From: Methylobacterium sp. AMS5
GTDB lineage: Bacteria; Pseudomonadota; Alphaproteobacteria; Rhizobiales; Beijerinckiaceae
NCBI RefSeq assembly: GCF_001542815.1
Contig: NZ_CP006992.1
Location: 2,609,501 to 2,673,500, forward strand
Reading direction: 5' to 3'
Length of the DNA stretch: 64,000 nt
Shown here: in pieces, positions 37,135 through 45,636 of the stretch
How the letters are laid out: each line of letters begins with the position of its first letter
Numbering within the stretch: position 1 is the first letter of the stretch
Position numbers and translations under genes: made by a program
The notes under the pieces: model-generated
Database searches by the model: none
What the model was told of the DNA's origin: nothing
The model's input: only the letters and a program-made list of their open reading frames with translations

Positions 37135-37911
37135 GTGCTCAAGACCCGCATCATCCCCTGCCTCGACGTGAAGGACGGGCGCGTCGTGAAGGGCGTGCAG
37201 TTCCTCGAACTGCGCGATGCCGGCGATCCGGTCGAATCGGCCAAGGCCTACGATGCGGCCGGCGCCGACGAACTCTGCTTCCTCGACATCACCGCGAGCC
37301 ACGAGGCGCGCGGCACCCTGCTCGACGTAGTGAGCCGCACGGCGGAAGCCTGCTTCATGCCGCTCACCGTCGGCGGCGGGGTGCGAATCGTGGCCGACGT
37401 GCGCACGCTCCTGCTCGCGGGCGCCGACAAGGTCGGCATCAACACGGCCGCCGTGAAGAACCCCGATTTCGTCGCCGAGGCGGCGGAGAAGTTCGGCAGC
37501 CAGTGCATCGTGGTCGCGATCGATGCCAAGCGGGTCTCCGGTCCGGACGAGGCCGCGCGCTGGGAGATCTTCACCCATGGCGGGCGCAACCCGACCGGGA
37601 TCGATGCGGTCGAATTCGCCCGCACGGTCTCCGAGCGGGGCGCGGGCGAACTCCTCGTCACCTCCATGGACAAGGACGGCACCCGCTCCGGCTACGACCT
37701 CGCGCTCACCCGTGCCATCGCCGATGCGGTGCGGGTGCCGGTGATCGCCTCCGGCGGTGTCGGCGGGCTCGACGACCTCGTGGCGGGCGTCCGTGACGGC
37801 GGCGCGAGCGCGGTGCTGGCGGCCTCGATCTTCCACTTCGGCCACCACACGGTCGGCGAGGCCAAGACCCATATGGCCGCCGCCGGACTTGCGATGCGGC
37901 TCGATCCGTAA
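37135..37911 (+). CDS. hisF: Imidazole glycerol phosphate synthase, cyclase subunit
   Basis: TIM-barrel cyclase that uses HisH-derived ammonia to form imidazole glycerol phosphate and AICAR. GTG start, 258 residues. Motifs: [18 protein letters not shown] with the first catalytic Asp, [32 protein letters not shown] with the second Asp, and [16 protein letters not shown] is recycled by PurH, also encoded in this window. Confidence 0.97.
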   Translation: MLKTRIIPCLDVKDGRVVKGVQFLELRDAGDPVESAKAYDAAGADELCFLDITASHEARGTLLDVVSRTAEACFMPLTVGGGVRIVADVRTLLLAGADKVGINTAAVKNPDFVAEAAEKFGSQCIVVAIDAKRVSGPDEAARWEIFTHGGRNPTGIDAVEFARTVSERGAGELLVTSMDKDGTRSGYDLALTRAIADAVRVPVIASGGVGGLDDLVAGVRDGGASAVLAASIFHFGHHTVGEAKTHMAAAGLAMRLDP

Positions 37912-37984
37912 CGGGTATCCGCTGCGCCGATGCCCGCGCCCCTTGACCGGGGGGCTGAGCCTGCGCAGGGTTCGGGGTGCCGGT

Positions 37985-38015
37985 ATCCGATCATGCGATG
38001 CCGCATGATACGGTT
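37985..38015. repeat. Short palindrome between hisF and hisE
   Basis: ATCATGCG-ATGC-CGCATGAT (37990-38009) is a perfect 8-bp stem in the 120-nt hisF-hisE gap, just upstream of the hisE start. It may be a processing or attenuating element inside the operon, or another small dispersed palindrome. Confidence 0.45.
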
Positions 38016-38031
38016 TCCGCTTGCGCGCCTT

Positions 38032-38355
38032 ATGACGAAGTTCAGCCTCGACGACCTCGCCGCCCTCGTGGACAGCCGCGCCGGCACGCCCCCCGAGACA
38101 TCCTACACCGCAAAGCTGCTCTCCGAGGGGCCGGCCAAGGCCGCCAAGAAGCTCGGCGAGGAGGCGGTCGAGGCCGTCATCGCGGCCGTGCAGGGTGACC
38201 CCAAGGCGCTCGTCTCGGAAGCGGCGGACGTGCTCTACCATCTCGTCGTGACCTTGAAGGCGGCGGGCGTGCCGCTCGACGACGTGATGGCGGAACTGGG
38301 TCGGCGCACCGCTCAGAGCGGTCTCGCCGAGAAGGCGGCGCGGAGGCACACATGA
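38032..38355 (+). CDS. hisE: Phosphoribosyl-ATP pyrophosphatase
   Basis: Second step of histidine biosynthesis, a MazG-like all-helical pyrophosphohydrolase of 107 residues. The ATG at 38032 ([13 protein letters not shown]) gives the standard length; the frame extends upstream without similarity. Motif [14 protein letters not shown] followed by [14 protein letters not shown] carries the metal-binding acidic residues. Its stop overlaps the coaA ATG (ATGA). Confidence 0.95.
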   Translation: MTKFSLDDLAALVDSRAGTPPETSYTAKLLSEGPAKAAKKLGEEAVEAVIAAVQGDPKALVSEAADVLYHLVVTLKAAGVPLDDVMAELGRRTAQSGLAEKAARRHT

Positions 38356-39365
38356 TCGGCGCTCCGATCCCGTCGGCGGGGATCGAACCGGAGGAGCGCC
38401 AGAATCCGGTCACCGGCCACGGGCCGGGCCGTCTCTCGCCCTATCGGATCTTTTCGCGGGACGAATGGGCGCAATTGCGCGCCGACGCCCCACTGACGCT
38501 GAGCGCCGAGGATATCGGCCGGCTGCAATCCCTCAACGATCCGATCTCGATCGAGGAGGTCGTGGCGATCTACCTGCCGCTCTCGCGCCTGCTCTCGCTC
38601 TACGTCGCGGCGACGCAGGGGCTGTTCAAGGCGACGCAGCGCTTCCTGCTCGCCGAGCACGACCACAAGGTGCCCTATATCATCGGCCTTGCGGGCTCGG
38701 TCGCGGTCGGCAAATCGACCACGGCGCGGGTGCTGAAGGCGCTGCTCGCCCGCTGGCCCAACACCCCGAAGGTCGATCTCATCACGACCGACGGCTTCCT
38801 CCACCCCAACGCCGAATTGCAGCGCATGGGCGCGATGGAGCGCAAGGGCTTTCCCGAAAGCTACGACAGCGCCGCCCTGCTGCGCTTCCTCGCCGACATC
38901 AAGGCCGGCCACAAACGGGTCTCCGCCCCGGTCTATTCCCACCTCGTCTACGATGTGGTGCCGGGTGAGGAGCAGGTGATCGAATCGCCCGATATTCTCA
39001 TCGTCGAGGGCCTGAACGTCCTCCAGCCGGCACGCCTGCCGCTGGACGGCACCGCGATCCCCTTCGTTTCCGACTTCTTCGATTTCTCGATCTATCTCGA
39101 CGGGCACGAGGACGACCTGCACCGCTGGTACGTCAACCGCTTCCTGCGCCTGCGCCAGACTGCCTTCCGCGATCCGCTCTCCTACTTCCGCAAATACGCC
39201 GAGGTCTCCGAGAACGAGGCGCTGGAGATCGCCGACCGGCTCTGGACGACGATCAACCTGCCGAACCTGCGCGACAACATTCTGCCCACGCGCCAGCGGG
39301 CGAGCCTGATCCTGGCCAAGGGGCCGAGCCACCGCATCGAGAGCGTGGCGTTGCGGCGGCTGTGA
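38352..39365 (+). CDS. coaA: Type I pantothenate kinase
   Basis: First committed step of coenzyme A synthesis, ATP-dependent phosphorylation of pantothenate; 337 residues. P-loop [17 protein letters not shown], then [34 protein letters not shown] and VEGLNVLQ, as in prokaryotic CoaA. Coupled to hisE by a 4-nt overlap, the usual arrangement in this group. A decayed partial copy of its 3' part lies 0.7 kb downstream (40066-40182). Confidence 0.96.
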   Translation: MIGAPIPSAGIEPEERQNPVTGHGPGRLSPYRIFSRDEWAQLRADAPLTLSAEDIGRLQSLNDPISIEEVVAIYLPLSRLLSLYVAATQGLFKATQRFLLAEHDHKVPYIIGLAGSVAVGKSTTARVLKALLARWPNTPKVDLITTDGFLHPNAELQRMGAMERKGFPESYDSAALLRFLADIKAGHKRVSAPVYSHLVYDVVPGEEQVIESPDILIVEGLNVLQPARLPLDGTAIPFVSDFFDFSIYLDGHEDDLHRWYVNRFLRLRQTAFRDPLSYFRKYAEVSENEALEIADRLWTTINLPNLRDNILPTRQRASLILAKGPSHRIESVALRRL

Positions 39366-39446
39366 CCGATCGGGGCAATTTATTCCGCAGTTTGGCGGCA
39401 CAATGCGATTGTCTATTGTTATATTGCATATCACCGTATTGGAGTT

Positions 39447-39962
39447 GTGCTGTTGCTGGTTCTTGGGCAGGATGACAGTGCAGAATTGGTAATCCGGCCC
39501 CGCTGGCCTTCAAGACAAGTTGTCGTCGATGAACGTGTCTACGGCGCGCTTGTCAGTGCACAGTCTCGCGCCCCTAGTCACGTATCGCTTGTGCTGACGC
39601 GGGGTTTTGAGGCCGAAACTTCGTTGACCGGCCGCATTCGCCAAGTGTCACGCGCCGTCGGTAGGTGCGCATTCTGGCTCATCTATCCGAATCGTCGATC
39701 GGAAATTCAACCCATATTCGGTGCAAACGGGCACAATGTTGATGGAACACATATCGATGTTTCGATCGCGATTGACGGCAGAATAATCCAGTTCCTGCCA
39801 CTTGGAGTATTTACGCCCCCGTTCTGGCAGGAGCGATACATACTCAAGTATGAACCCATTCTGCGTCCTATCTGGAGAGCACTGGAGGAGTGTGGATTTC
39901 ACATTCACACTAATCCGACAGAAAGCCTCCAGATCCATTGCGATTACCGAGGCTCCAACTGA
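39447..39962 (+). CDS. Hypothetical protein of foreign character (M15 peptidase-like pattern)
   Basis: About 171 residues; start uncertain (GTG at 39447, or TTG at 39453, which has better spacing to GGAG). Third codon positions are much more AT-rich than in neighbours and the upstream sequence is AT-rich, suggesting recent acquisition. The C-terminal half has GHNVDGTHIDVSI and SLQIHCDY, reminiscent of the His-Asp-His zinc set of M15 D,D-peptidases. The catalytic acid normally three residues before the last His is absent, so this link is weak. It sits between coaA and a coaA remnant. Confidence 0.6.
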   Translation: MLLLVLGQDDSAELVIRPRWPSRQVVVDERVYGALVSAQSRAPSHVSLVLTRGFEAETSLTGRIRQVSRAVGRCAFWLIYPNRRSEIQPIFGANGHNVDGTHIDVSIAIDGRIIQFLPLGVFTPPFWQERYILKYEPILRPIWRALEECGFHIHTNPTESLQIHCDYRGSN

Positions 39963-40065
39963 TGGGATGAGGCAACTTGGCCGCTATGCCCGTCGGACAT
40001 CGCTAGTAGCGCTGCGCTTAGGCAACTCCGTGCTCGCAGTTTGTTGGGTCTAAAGGTCTGGGGTT

Positions 40066-40182
40066 GCCACAAAACGGGTCTTTCCGCCGGCCGATCTCAC
40101 TTCGTCTACGGCGTGGTGCCCGGCGAGGAGCCGGAGATCGAGTTACTCGATGCCCTATCGTGACACTGCGGCGGCTGTGACC
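40066..40182 (+). pseudogene. Decayed internal-deletion copy of the coaA 3' region
   Basis: GCCACAAAACGGGTCT at 40066 matches coaA around 38908. CACTTCGTCTACGGCGTGGT at 40098 onward matches CACCTCGTCTACGATGTGGT at about 38939, with conserved VVPGEE codons. The copy then jumps to CTGCGGCGGCTGTGACCG, the coaA 3' end including its stop. About 350 bp of coaA are missing, and there are small indels, so it is not translatable. It indicates that a duplication or recombination at the coaA 3' end accompanied entry of the foreign gene. Confidence 0.75.
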
Positions 40183-40190
40183 GGCGACGC

Positions 40191-40604
40191 TCAATAGCTC
40201 GGCCATAGCCCCCGCGTCGCGCGTCCGAGCATGTGCCCGTCCGGATCGCGGAAATAGAGGCTCGTCGCCCCGCTCGGCCACGCGACACGCCCTTCGATGG
40301 CGATACCCCGCGATGCGAGCTTCGCCTCCCATGCCGGCAGATCGTCTTGCGTCGTCCCGAAACAGAGATGCAGCGGCCCTGTCCCGTCATGCGGCGGGAT
40401 CGACCCGCCATGCAGGCACTGCGGTGACACGGATGCGCCGCGCCTGAACAGCAGAAGCACGTTCCGTCCGCCGACATCGTAGGCCCAGAGTGTCTCCGAC
40501 TGCAGGACGCGCTCGAGACCGATGACGGTTTCATCGAACGCATGGCCTCTCTGTAAGTCATCGACGTACAGGGCCGTCTCCAAGATGCGATCGGGCCGCA
40601 GCAT
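40191..40604 (-). CDS. VOC-family (glyoxalase/bleomycin-resistance fold) protein
   Basis: 137 residues from the ATG at 40604, preceded by an AGAAGG site. Vicinal oxygen chelate fold: first half LETALYVDDLQRGHAFDETV, then LLLFRRGASV, GPLHLCFGTTQDDLP in the middle and SLYFRDPDGHMLGRATRG at the end. DPDGHMLG is the classical VOC ending with a metal-ligand Glu/Asp region. Substrate unknown. The stop lies 8 nt from the coaA remnant on the other strand. Confidence 0.88.
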   Translation of the reverse strand: MLRPDRILETALYVDDLQRGHAFDETVIGLERVLQSETLWAYDVGGRNVLLLFRRGASVSPQCLHGGSIPPHDGTGPLHLCFGTTQDDLPAWEAKLASRGIAIEGRVAWPSGATSLYFRDPDGHMLGRATRGLWPSY

Positions 40605-40859
40605 CGCCGAGGGCCTTCTTCCGTCGATGGTGCAACGCGGATCGGCGCGCACCGCATTCTCCTCCGATCTTGTCGGCTGCGAACCTCAACGCCGGTGGAA
40701 AACATCGGGGACAGCCGGTCAAATGGCTCAGCTTGCCTGCAAATTGCCGCGGCTTGCCCTGGGGATGCCACAACCTCGGCCGTGTTTGCGCCACATCCGG
40801 CGGCGTAAGTGTGGCCCACACGCCGCTGGCGCCATCACGAAGAGTGAGCGACGACAACG

Positions 40860-42005
40860 ATGCAGGGCCGTTCGATCGGATCGCCGCGGACCACCAAGAT
40901 CTCCTCTCACGCTCCTCGCAAGAGCGGGCGTCCCACCCCGTCCTCCGACGCCATCACCCTCAATTCCCGGACGGGGCGCGATCACGGCAGCCGCACGGCG
41001 CTGGTCCGCTCCATCCTTTCCATGACCCTGCTGGCCGGCGGCTTGAGCGCGGTTCTGCTCAATGCCGGCACCGATTTCGGCCGGGCCGAGGCTTCGACCA
41101 AGGTGTCCGACCTCGCCATGCCGAAGCCGCGCCTTCAGGCGCTCGCGCCCGAGATGCCGGTGTCGAGCGTGCTGGCCGCCTCCGCGAGCTTCCACCCCAT
41201 AGGCGATCTCGACACCGAACTCGGTGCCAACACGGTCGACCGCGTCTCCTACGACTTCCTGCTCTCGCAGACCTCGACCGGCGACCCGAACGACATCCTC
41301 GAATTCGGGCCGATGAAGATCCGCCGCCACCTCGTCCAGACGATCGTGAAGGCGGCTCAGGCGGTCCAGACCGATCCGGTCCTGCTCATGGCGGTGGCCG
41401 ACAAGGAGTCGAGCTTCATCACCGCCGTCCAGGCCAAGACCTCTTCGGCCACCGGCCTGTTCCAGTTCATCGAACGCACCTGGCTCGGCGTGATCCGCGA
41501 TTTCGGACCCCGATACGGATACGAGAAGGAGGCCGGCCTGATCGTCCCGGACGGCAACGACCGGCCGTCGATCCAGGATCAGGCCGAGCGCTCCCGCATT
41601 CTCGATCTGCGCCGCGACCCCTACCTCTCGGCCGTCATGGCCGGCGAGATGCTGAAGCGTGACGCCGGACGCATCGCCCTGAAGATCGGCCGCGAGCTGA
41701 CTCTCGGCGAGGTCTACCTCGCCCACTTCCTCGGGCCGGACGACGCCGAGAATTTCCTGTCCCGAGTGGTCGACAAGCCAACCGCCGCCGCCGCGACCCT
41801 GCTGCCGGGCCCGGCTCGGGCCAACCGGTCGATCTTCTTTGCCGGCACCACCGGCCGGGGCCGTCACCGCAAGCCCGCGAGCCTCTCGGTCGCGCAGGTG
41901 CACCAGAAGTTCGAGGCCATGATGAACGCCCGCGGCGACCGCTATCGCGACGTCCGCACCGTGGCCGGCCTCGTCGCGCTCGCCGACGCAGAGGCGGTTC
42001 AGTAG
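40860..42005 (+). CDS. Lytic transglycosylase (SLT domain), membrane-anchored
   Basis: 381 residues. N-terminal basic region then one hydrophobic segment (ALVRSILSMTLLAGGLSAVL), probably a signal anchor, then a linker and an SLT lysozyme-like domain. The catalytic Glu is in VADKESSFITAVQAKTSSAT and the following GLFQFIERTWLGVI is the SLT signature. The C-terminal ~80 residues are basic. It cleaves peptidoglycan glycan strands; with MtgA and the L,D-transpeptidase it belongs to cell-wall turnover. Confidence 0.88.
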   Translation: MQGRSIGSPRTTKISSHAPRKSGRPTPSSDAITLNSRTGRDHGSRTALVRSILSMTLLAGGLSAVLLNAGTDFGRAEASTKVSDLAMPKPRLQALAPEMPVSSVLAASASFHPIGDLDTELGANTVDRVSYDFLLSQTSTGDPNDILEFGPMKIRRHLVQTIVKAAQAVQTDPVLLMAVADKESSFITAVQAKTSSATGLFQFIERTWLGVIRDFGPRYGYEKEAGLIVPDGNDRPSIQDQAERSRILDLRRDPYLSAVMAGEMLKRDAGRIALKIGRELTLGEVYLAHFLGPDDAENFLSRVVDKPTAAAATLLPGPARANRSIFFAGTTGRGRHRKPASLSVAQVHQKFEAMMNARGDRYRDVRTVAGLVALADAEAVQ

Positions 42006-42133
42006 ACGTGCGGCCGCCCGCCGCGCGGCGGGCCCGCGACGGTGAAAATCTTCCTCCGACGCAACTGAGCGGCCCCCACCCGCTTTGTTGTGTTGTGGTG
42101 CGGCCCGGACGCGCAGGGGAGGATCGTTTCGCC

Positions 42134-42718
42134 TTGAACGACACGTTTCGAGACCGATCGCATCGGGGGCCCGCCGATGATCCGCTTCTGCCGAGCATGA
42201 AACTCGATCAGATCGGGCAGGCGCTCGCCTCCTGCTACGACAACCTCGTCGCAGAGGGCATTCCCGACCATCTCGCTGCCCTGGTTCGGCGGGTCGATGT
42301 CGCCGAACGCGCCGCGCCGACGAAGATCGAGCGTCCGGACGCCCGCATCGCCCTCGTGGTCGAGGACGAGCGCGAAACCCGCGAACTGGCCGAGAGCGTG
42401 CTGGAGGAGACCGAGATGCGCGTGATCGGCTGCGACAGCGCCGAGCGTGCCTTGAGCGTCCTGCAGGAGAGAGGCGGCGACGTCGCTCTGGTCTTCGCCG
42501 ATATCCGTCTCGCGGGGGCGATGGATGGGCTTCAGCTTGCCCGAGCCATCGCCACCCTCTGGCCGCGCACCCGGCTGGTCGTGACCTCCGGCGTCGAACC
42601 GGAACACGGCACGGCCTTGCCGGAGGGGGCGGTGTTCATCCCGAAGCCGTGGCGCGCCTTCGACGTGCTGGTCGAGGCCGAGCGCGCCGCCCGCGATCCG
42701 TCGCCCCCTGTCAGTTGA
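42134..42718 (+). CDS. NepR-like domain fused to a response-regulator receiver domain
   Basis: 194 residues from the TTG at 42134, which follows GGGGAGG; an ATG at 42197 is the alternative. The region KLDQIGQALASCYDNLVAEG, then IPDHLAALVRRVD, matches the two-helix core of NepR (IGxxLRxxYDxVVxExVPDRFxxLLxxLD), the anti-sigma factor of the alphaproteobacterial general stress response. The rest is a receiver domain: LVVEDERETRELAESVL, phospho-acceptor Asp about residue 123 in FADIRLAG, VVTSG, and the conserved Lys in FIPKPW. It could titrate PhyR or EcfG in a phosphorylation-dependent way (inference). No PhyR or EcfG gene is adjacent. Confidence 0.75.
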   Translation: MNDTFRDRSHRGPADDPLLPSMKLDQIGQALASCYDNLVAEGIPDHLAALVRRVDVAERAAPTKIERPDARIALVVEDERETRELAESVLEETEMRVIGCDSAERALSVLQERGGDVALVFADIRLAGAMDGLQLARAIATLWPRTRLVVTSGVEPEHGTALPEGAVFIPKPWRAFDVLVEAERAARDPSPPVS

Positions 42719-42769
42719 CCACGCGGGACGCGTGGTCTTGAGGCATCGAGGTGCCGTGCCGGGTGATCG

Positions 42770-43276
42770 TCAGGCCGCGACTGCGTCGCGCCGACGACGC
42801 CAAGGCAGGAAAAACAGCGCCGCCCCGATCAGGCCGACGACGCCCGCACCCATGCCGACATAGACGAGTTCCTGGTCGGTCCGCTCCTGATGCGCGGTGT
42901 CATTCAAGATGATAACGTTGTCGTCCGCTCTCCGTGATCCCGCTTCCCCGGCAATGTATTTGATGGGCAGGCGGTCGCTGGCCAACTGGTTGTCGACGAT
43001 GATCTGAGCGGCCAGCGCATGCGAAATCGTGACGCCTTCGGCCTTATGCCGTAGGCCGCCGCGATCCATCCAACTCAGGTCGAGCTTGTAGTTCGTTCCG
43101 CCGCGGCGGCGCTTCACCCGAGTCGCGCTGTCGATCGTCGCCTCGGTCTGGATGCCCATTGCCATCACGTCCCGCCGACGATTGCCGTCCTGCCAACAGG
43201 CGAAAGCCAAGATCGGTCCGCCGATTGCGCAGAGAACCGTAAGCCACTTCAGTTTGCCGAGGATCCAACCGACCAT
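42770..43276 (-). CDS. Two-helix membrane protein, DUF3592-like
   Basis: 168 residues with one transmembrane helix at each end (KWLTVLCAIGGPILAFACW and VYVGMGAGVVGLIGAALFFL) and a soluble beta-rich middle (QTEATIDSATRVKRRRGGTN, then LPIKYIAGEAG), the layout of DUF3592 proteins. The central domain would be periplasmic. Function unknown. Base composition is a little lower in GC than its neighbours. Confidence 0.75.
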   Translation of the reverse strand: MVGWILGKLKWLTVLCAIGGPILAFACWQDGNRRRDVMAMGIQTEATIDSATRVKRRRGGTNYKLDLSWMDRGGLRHKAEGVTISHALAAQIIVDNQLASDRLPIKYIAGEAGSRRADDNVIILNDTAHQERTDQELVYVGMGAGVVGLIGAALFFLPWRRRRDAVAA

Positions 43277-43765
43277 ACCTTCGACCTCTTCCAGGTTTCG
43301 AGGCGATCAGGCTAGGCGGGACGATCGAAGAAATCGAACGAACCGCGGATTGATTGGGTTCGGAGACGACTTTGCTGCACGAAGTCAGGGCGTTGAGCCG
43401 GCTCTATTGATGGGAGTTCTCGCGGAGCGCCACAGCCTTGCCGGCAGGCGCCGGGCCGGAGGTTTTGCCGAATCGGCGACCCGGGCAATCTCCTCGCGGC
43501 GCGCCTGACGCGCAGCGACGGCCCAGGCTGATGATGGATCGGCGGCCGACCGTCCGTGGCAGTGCCATGGCTCTCGGATGACGGCCCGAAGCGGGTCACG
43601 CGTCACGCCGGGCCGTGCCCGATTCGGGAGTAACCACATCGCTACGGCTAAGCTGATGTGAGCCGCTGCACGGCCGAATCGTGGAAAATCCGTAAACAGC
43701 GTGGAACCGACCAAGCACAGTCACGCTTGTAATGGCAAAGATTACTGCACAGGTAGGCACCTGCG
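43277..43765. other. Intergenic stretch without a supported gene
   Basis: About 490 bases between the DUF3592-like gene and the L,D-transpeptidase. Short ORFs on the minus strand (for example 43385-43714) lack ribosome-binding sites and codon bias and look spurious. Near 43692, GGAAC followed after 16 nt by CGCTT is one mismatch from an EcfG-type stress promoter, upstream of the L,D-transpeptidase; this is only suggestive. Confidence 0.4.
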
Positions 43766-44437
43766 ATGAAGACCTTGGCATCTGTTCTCGCCGGCGTTGT
43801 CGGCGTCTGTGTTCTCACGATGGGCGCTGCAAACGCCGCCCCTTACGATCCGTTCGGCTCGGACGGCGACGATTATCAGGAGCAGTCGTCGCCGGGCGGC
43901 TGGCCTGTCTACGATCCCTACGCCACGCAGCGCGGCTCCAGCGCGCGAGGCTACGGCCAGGGATACGGAGAGGCCGAGGCCGCTCAAGCGCAGGTGGCGC
44001 GTATTCCCCGCGAAATCGTGGAGTACAATAGCCGTTACGCGCCGGGCACGATTGTCGTCTCCACGGCCGAGCGTCGTCTCTACTACGTGCTGCCGGGCGG
44101 GCAGGCCGTTCGTTACGGTGTCGGCGTCGGGCGTCCGGGCTTCACCTGGAGCGGCGTGAACAAGATCACCGCCAAGCGTGAATGGCCGGGCTGGACGCCT
44201 CCGGCGGCGATGATCGCCCGTCGTCCCGACCTGCCGCGCTATATGGCCGGCGGCATCGAAAACCCTCTCGGCGCCCGCGCGATGTATATCGGCAGGTCGG
44301 AATACCGGATCCACGGCTCCAACGAGCCGGACACGATCGGGCAGGCGGTATCTTCGGGCTGCATCCGCATGACCAATGAGGACGTCACCGACCTCTATTC
44401 CCGCGTGAAGGTGGGTGCCACCGTGATCGTCAACTGA
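43766..44437 (+). CDS. L,D-transpeptidase (YkuD/ErfK family)
   Basis: Periplasmic cross-linking or protein-anchoring enzyme of 223 residues. Signal peptide (MKTLASVLAGVVGVCVLTMG, then ANA). A Tyr/Gly/Ser-rich linker precedes the YkuD domain: GTIVVSTAERRLYYVLPGGQ, YRIHGSNEPDTIG and the catalytic Cys in SSGCIRM. Such Ldts are expanded in Rhizobiales. Followed by a strong hairpin at 44461. Confidence 0.94.
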   Translation: MKTLASVLAGVVGVCVLTMGAANAAPYDPFGSDGDDYQEQSSPGGWPVYDPYATQRGSSARGYGQGYGEAEAAQAQVARIPREIVEYNSRYAPGTIVVSTAERRLYYVLPGGQAVRYGVGVGRPGFTWSGVNKITAKREWPGWTPPAAMIARRPDLPRYMAGGIENPLGARAMYIGRSEYRIHGSNEPDTIGQAVSSGCIRMTNEDVTDLYSRVKVGATVIVN

Positions 44438-44460
44438 CGCGCGGGATCATCGAGACCTTC

Positions 44461-44499
44461 GAGAAGGGCCGCACCGGTCATCCCGGCGCGGCTCTTCTC
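44461..44499. terminator. Bidirectional hairpin between the L,D-transpeptidase and the small secreted gene
   Basis: GAGAAGGGCCGCACCGG pairs with CCGGCGCGGCTCTTCTC around a short loop, a stem of about 17 bp with one mismatch. It lies between two convergent genes and can serve both strands, though the T-tracts are short. Confidence 0.7.
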
Positions 44500-44564
44500 A
44501 TATCGGTTCGGTGCCCGTGCATCATGACGCGCCGAGCGGTGACCATCGTCGTTTGGGAACTGTT

Positions 44565-44891
44565 TTAAGGTGAGACGCGTCCGACGGCCGTACGCGGACC
44601 GTTCAGGAACGACACCGGCATGTCGCAGAAGCAGCGGGCTCCCAGCGGGCGCGGGCCCGGCAGAGGGCAGGAGAACGGCTGCAGGCCGCTGATGCCCGAT
44701 TGCACCGCATCGCAATTGAGGCCCATGGCGCGGCGCGGCGGCGGACCACCCCAGTCGCGATCGCGATAGGCGCGCGCGCGGGGCGGAGGCGCATCGTAGC
44801 CGTCGTCGTAATATTGTGCCTGGGCGGGCGCGAGGCTTCCGGCCGCGACGGCGATCAGGGCCGCGAGGCCGAGAGTACGAACGGGACGCAT
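44565..44891 (-). CDS. Small secreted protein, 108 aa
   Basis: Signal peptide (MRPVRTLGLAALIAVAAGSL, then APAQA) followed by a low-complexity YYDDGYDAPPPRARAYRDRD stretch and a Cys-containing C-terminal part (four Cys after residue 60). The ATG at 44891 is preferred over an in-frame TTG at 44900, which is too close to the GGAGG site. No function recognised; probably periplasmic. Confidence 0.65.
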   Translation of the reverse strand: MRPVRTLGLAALIAVAAGSLAPAQAQYYDDGYDAPPPRARAYRDRDWGGPPPRRAMGLNCDAVQSGISGLQPFSCPLPGPRPLGARCFCDMPVSFLNGPRTAVGRVSP

Positions 44892-45029
44892 CGTGTCCAA
44901 AACCTCCGCTGGGCCGCCTCAAACGGAGCCGGCGAGGTGGGGAGCCTTGCGGTGTCCCGGCGGCGGAAAAGAGGCGGAGCGGGAGACGGCTTGACTGGAT
45001 GAATGTTGTGTTGTGCGCCCTGAAATGAG

Positions 45030-45059
45030 GACGGCCCACTCCGTTGGGAGCGGGCCGTC
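45030..45059 (-). terminator. Terminator downstream of the phasin gene
   Basis: GACGGCCC and GGGCCGTC form the outer stem, with CTCC/GGAG inside and a short loop. Typical position, about 40 nt beyond the phasin stop on the minus strand; the downstream T-content is modest. Confidence 0.65.
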
Positions 45060-45098
45060 GGCCTTACGTGCCGTTCAAACCGACGTTTGGAGGGTGCG

Positions 45099-45575
45099 TC
45101 AGGAGGTGGCCTTCTGCGCGTCGTTGGCCGTCTCGCGGGCCGTCTCGACGCCCTGCTCGTAGGCTTGGCGGGCGTCGGCGGCACCCTGCTGCATGACGCT
45201 CTTGGCGTTCTCGGCGCTCTGCTGAAATGCGCTCTGTGCGAGGCCACCGAACTCCTTGGCCTGCGCCTGAATCGCCGCGAACTGCGCGCGCACGAACTCG
45301 GCCTGGTGCTGCATGGCCTCCTGGACATCGCGCGAGCGCACGAGCTTCTGCGCCAGGTCGAACGCAGCGTTGACGTTCTGCTCAGCGTACTCGAAGCCGC
45401 GCGAGGAGATGCTGGTGGCGTTGTTGCGGGCGAGGTCGGTCGAGCCCTGGACGGTGTCGGCGGTGCGGCGGGCCGCGCCGATGAACGAATCGAACGCCTT
45501 GCGGGCCTGCTCGACGCTCTTCTCAGCGAAGTCGCGCATCTCGGTCGGGACTTCGTAATTCGGGGTGTTCGTCAC
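45099..45575 (-). CDS. Phasin family protein (PHB granule-associated)
   Basis: 158 residues from a GTG start preceded by AGGAGAG. Amphipathic all-helical protein without Cys or signal peptide, with the phasin_2 pattern MRDFAEKSVEQARKAFDSFI, then GAARRTADTV and a Gln/Ala-rich repeat region (AIQAQAKEFGGLAQSAFQQS). Phasins coat polyhydroxybutyrate granules and control their number and size. The upstream region has two TGTGC-N3-GCACA palindromes, compatible with the PhaR repressor. A terminator follows the gene. Confidence 0.9.
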   Translation of the reverse strand: MTNTPNYEVPTEMRDFAEKSVEQARKAFDSFIGAARRTADTVQGSTDLARNNATSISSRGFEYAEQNVNAAFDLAQKLVRSRDVQEAMQHQAEFVRAQFAAIQAQAKEFGGLAQSAFQQSAENAKSVMQQGAADARQAYEQGVETARETANDAQKATS

Positions 45576-45607
45576 GTCTCTCTCCTGATGTTCGCATCGA
45601 GCGCTCG

Positions 45608-45636
45608 TTGTGCGGCGCACAATGTGCACTGCACAA
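45608..45636. promoter_or_regulatory. Tandem palindromic operator upstream of the phasin gene (PhaR-like)
   Basis: TTGTGC-GGC-GCACAA (45608-45622) is immediately followed by TGTGC-ACT-GCACA (45623-45635). Both share GTGC-N3-GCAC with the same half-site spacing. The PHB-responsive repressor PhaR of related bacteria recognises TGC-N3/4-GCA palindromes near phasin promoters (family knowledge). The site is 33-60 nt upstream of the GTG start. Confidence 0.5.

Noticed and set aside
43385-43714. 109-codon minus-strand ORF in the gap before the L,D-transpeptidase
   Set aside because: No ribosome-binding site, atypical composition, no recognisable domain.
43692-43717. EcfG-type promoter (GGAAC-N16-CGCTT) before the L,D-transpeptidase
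   Set aside because: The -10 element departs from CGTT; a single approximate match in 64 kb is not enough to call it.
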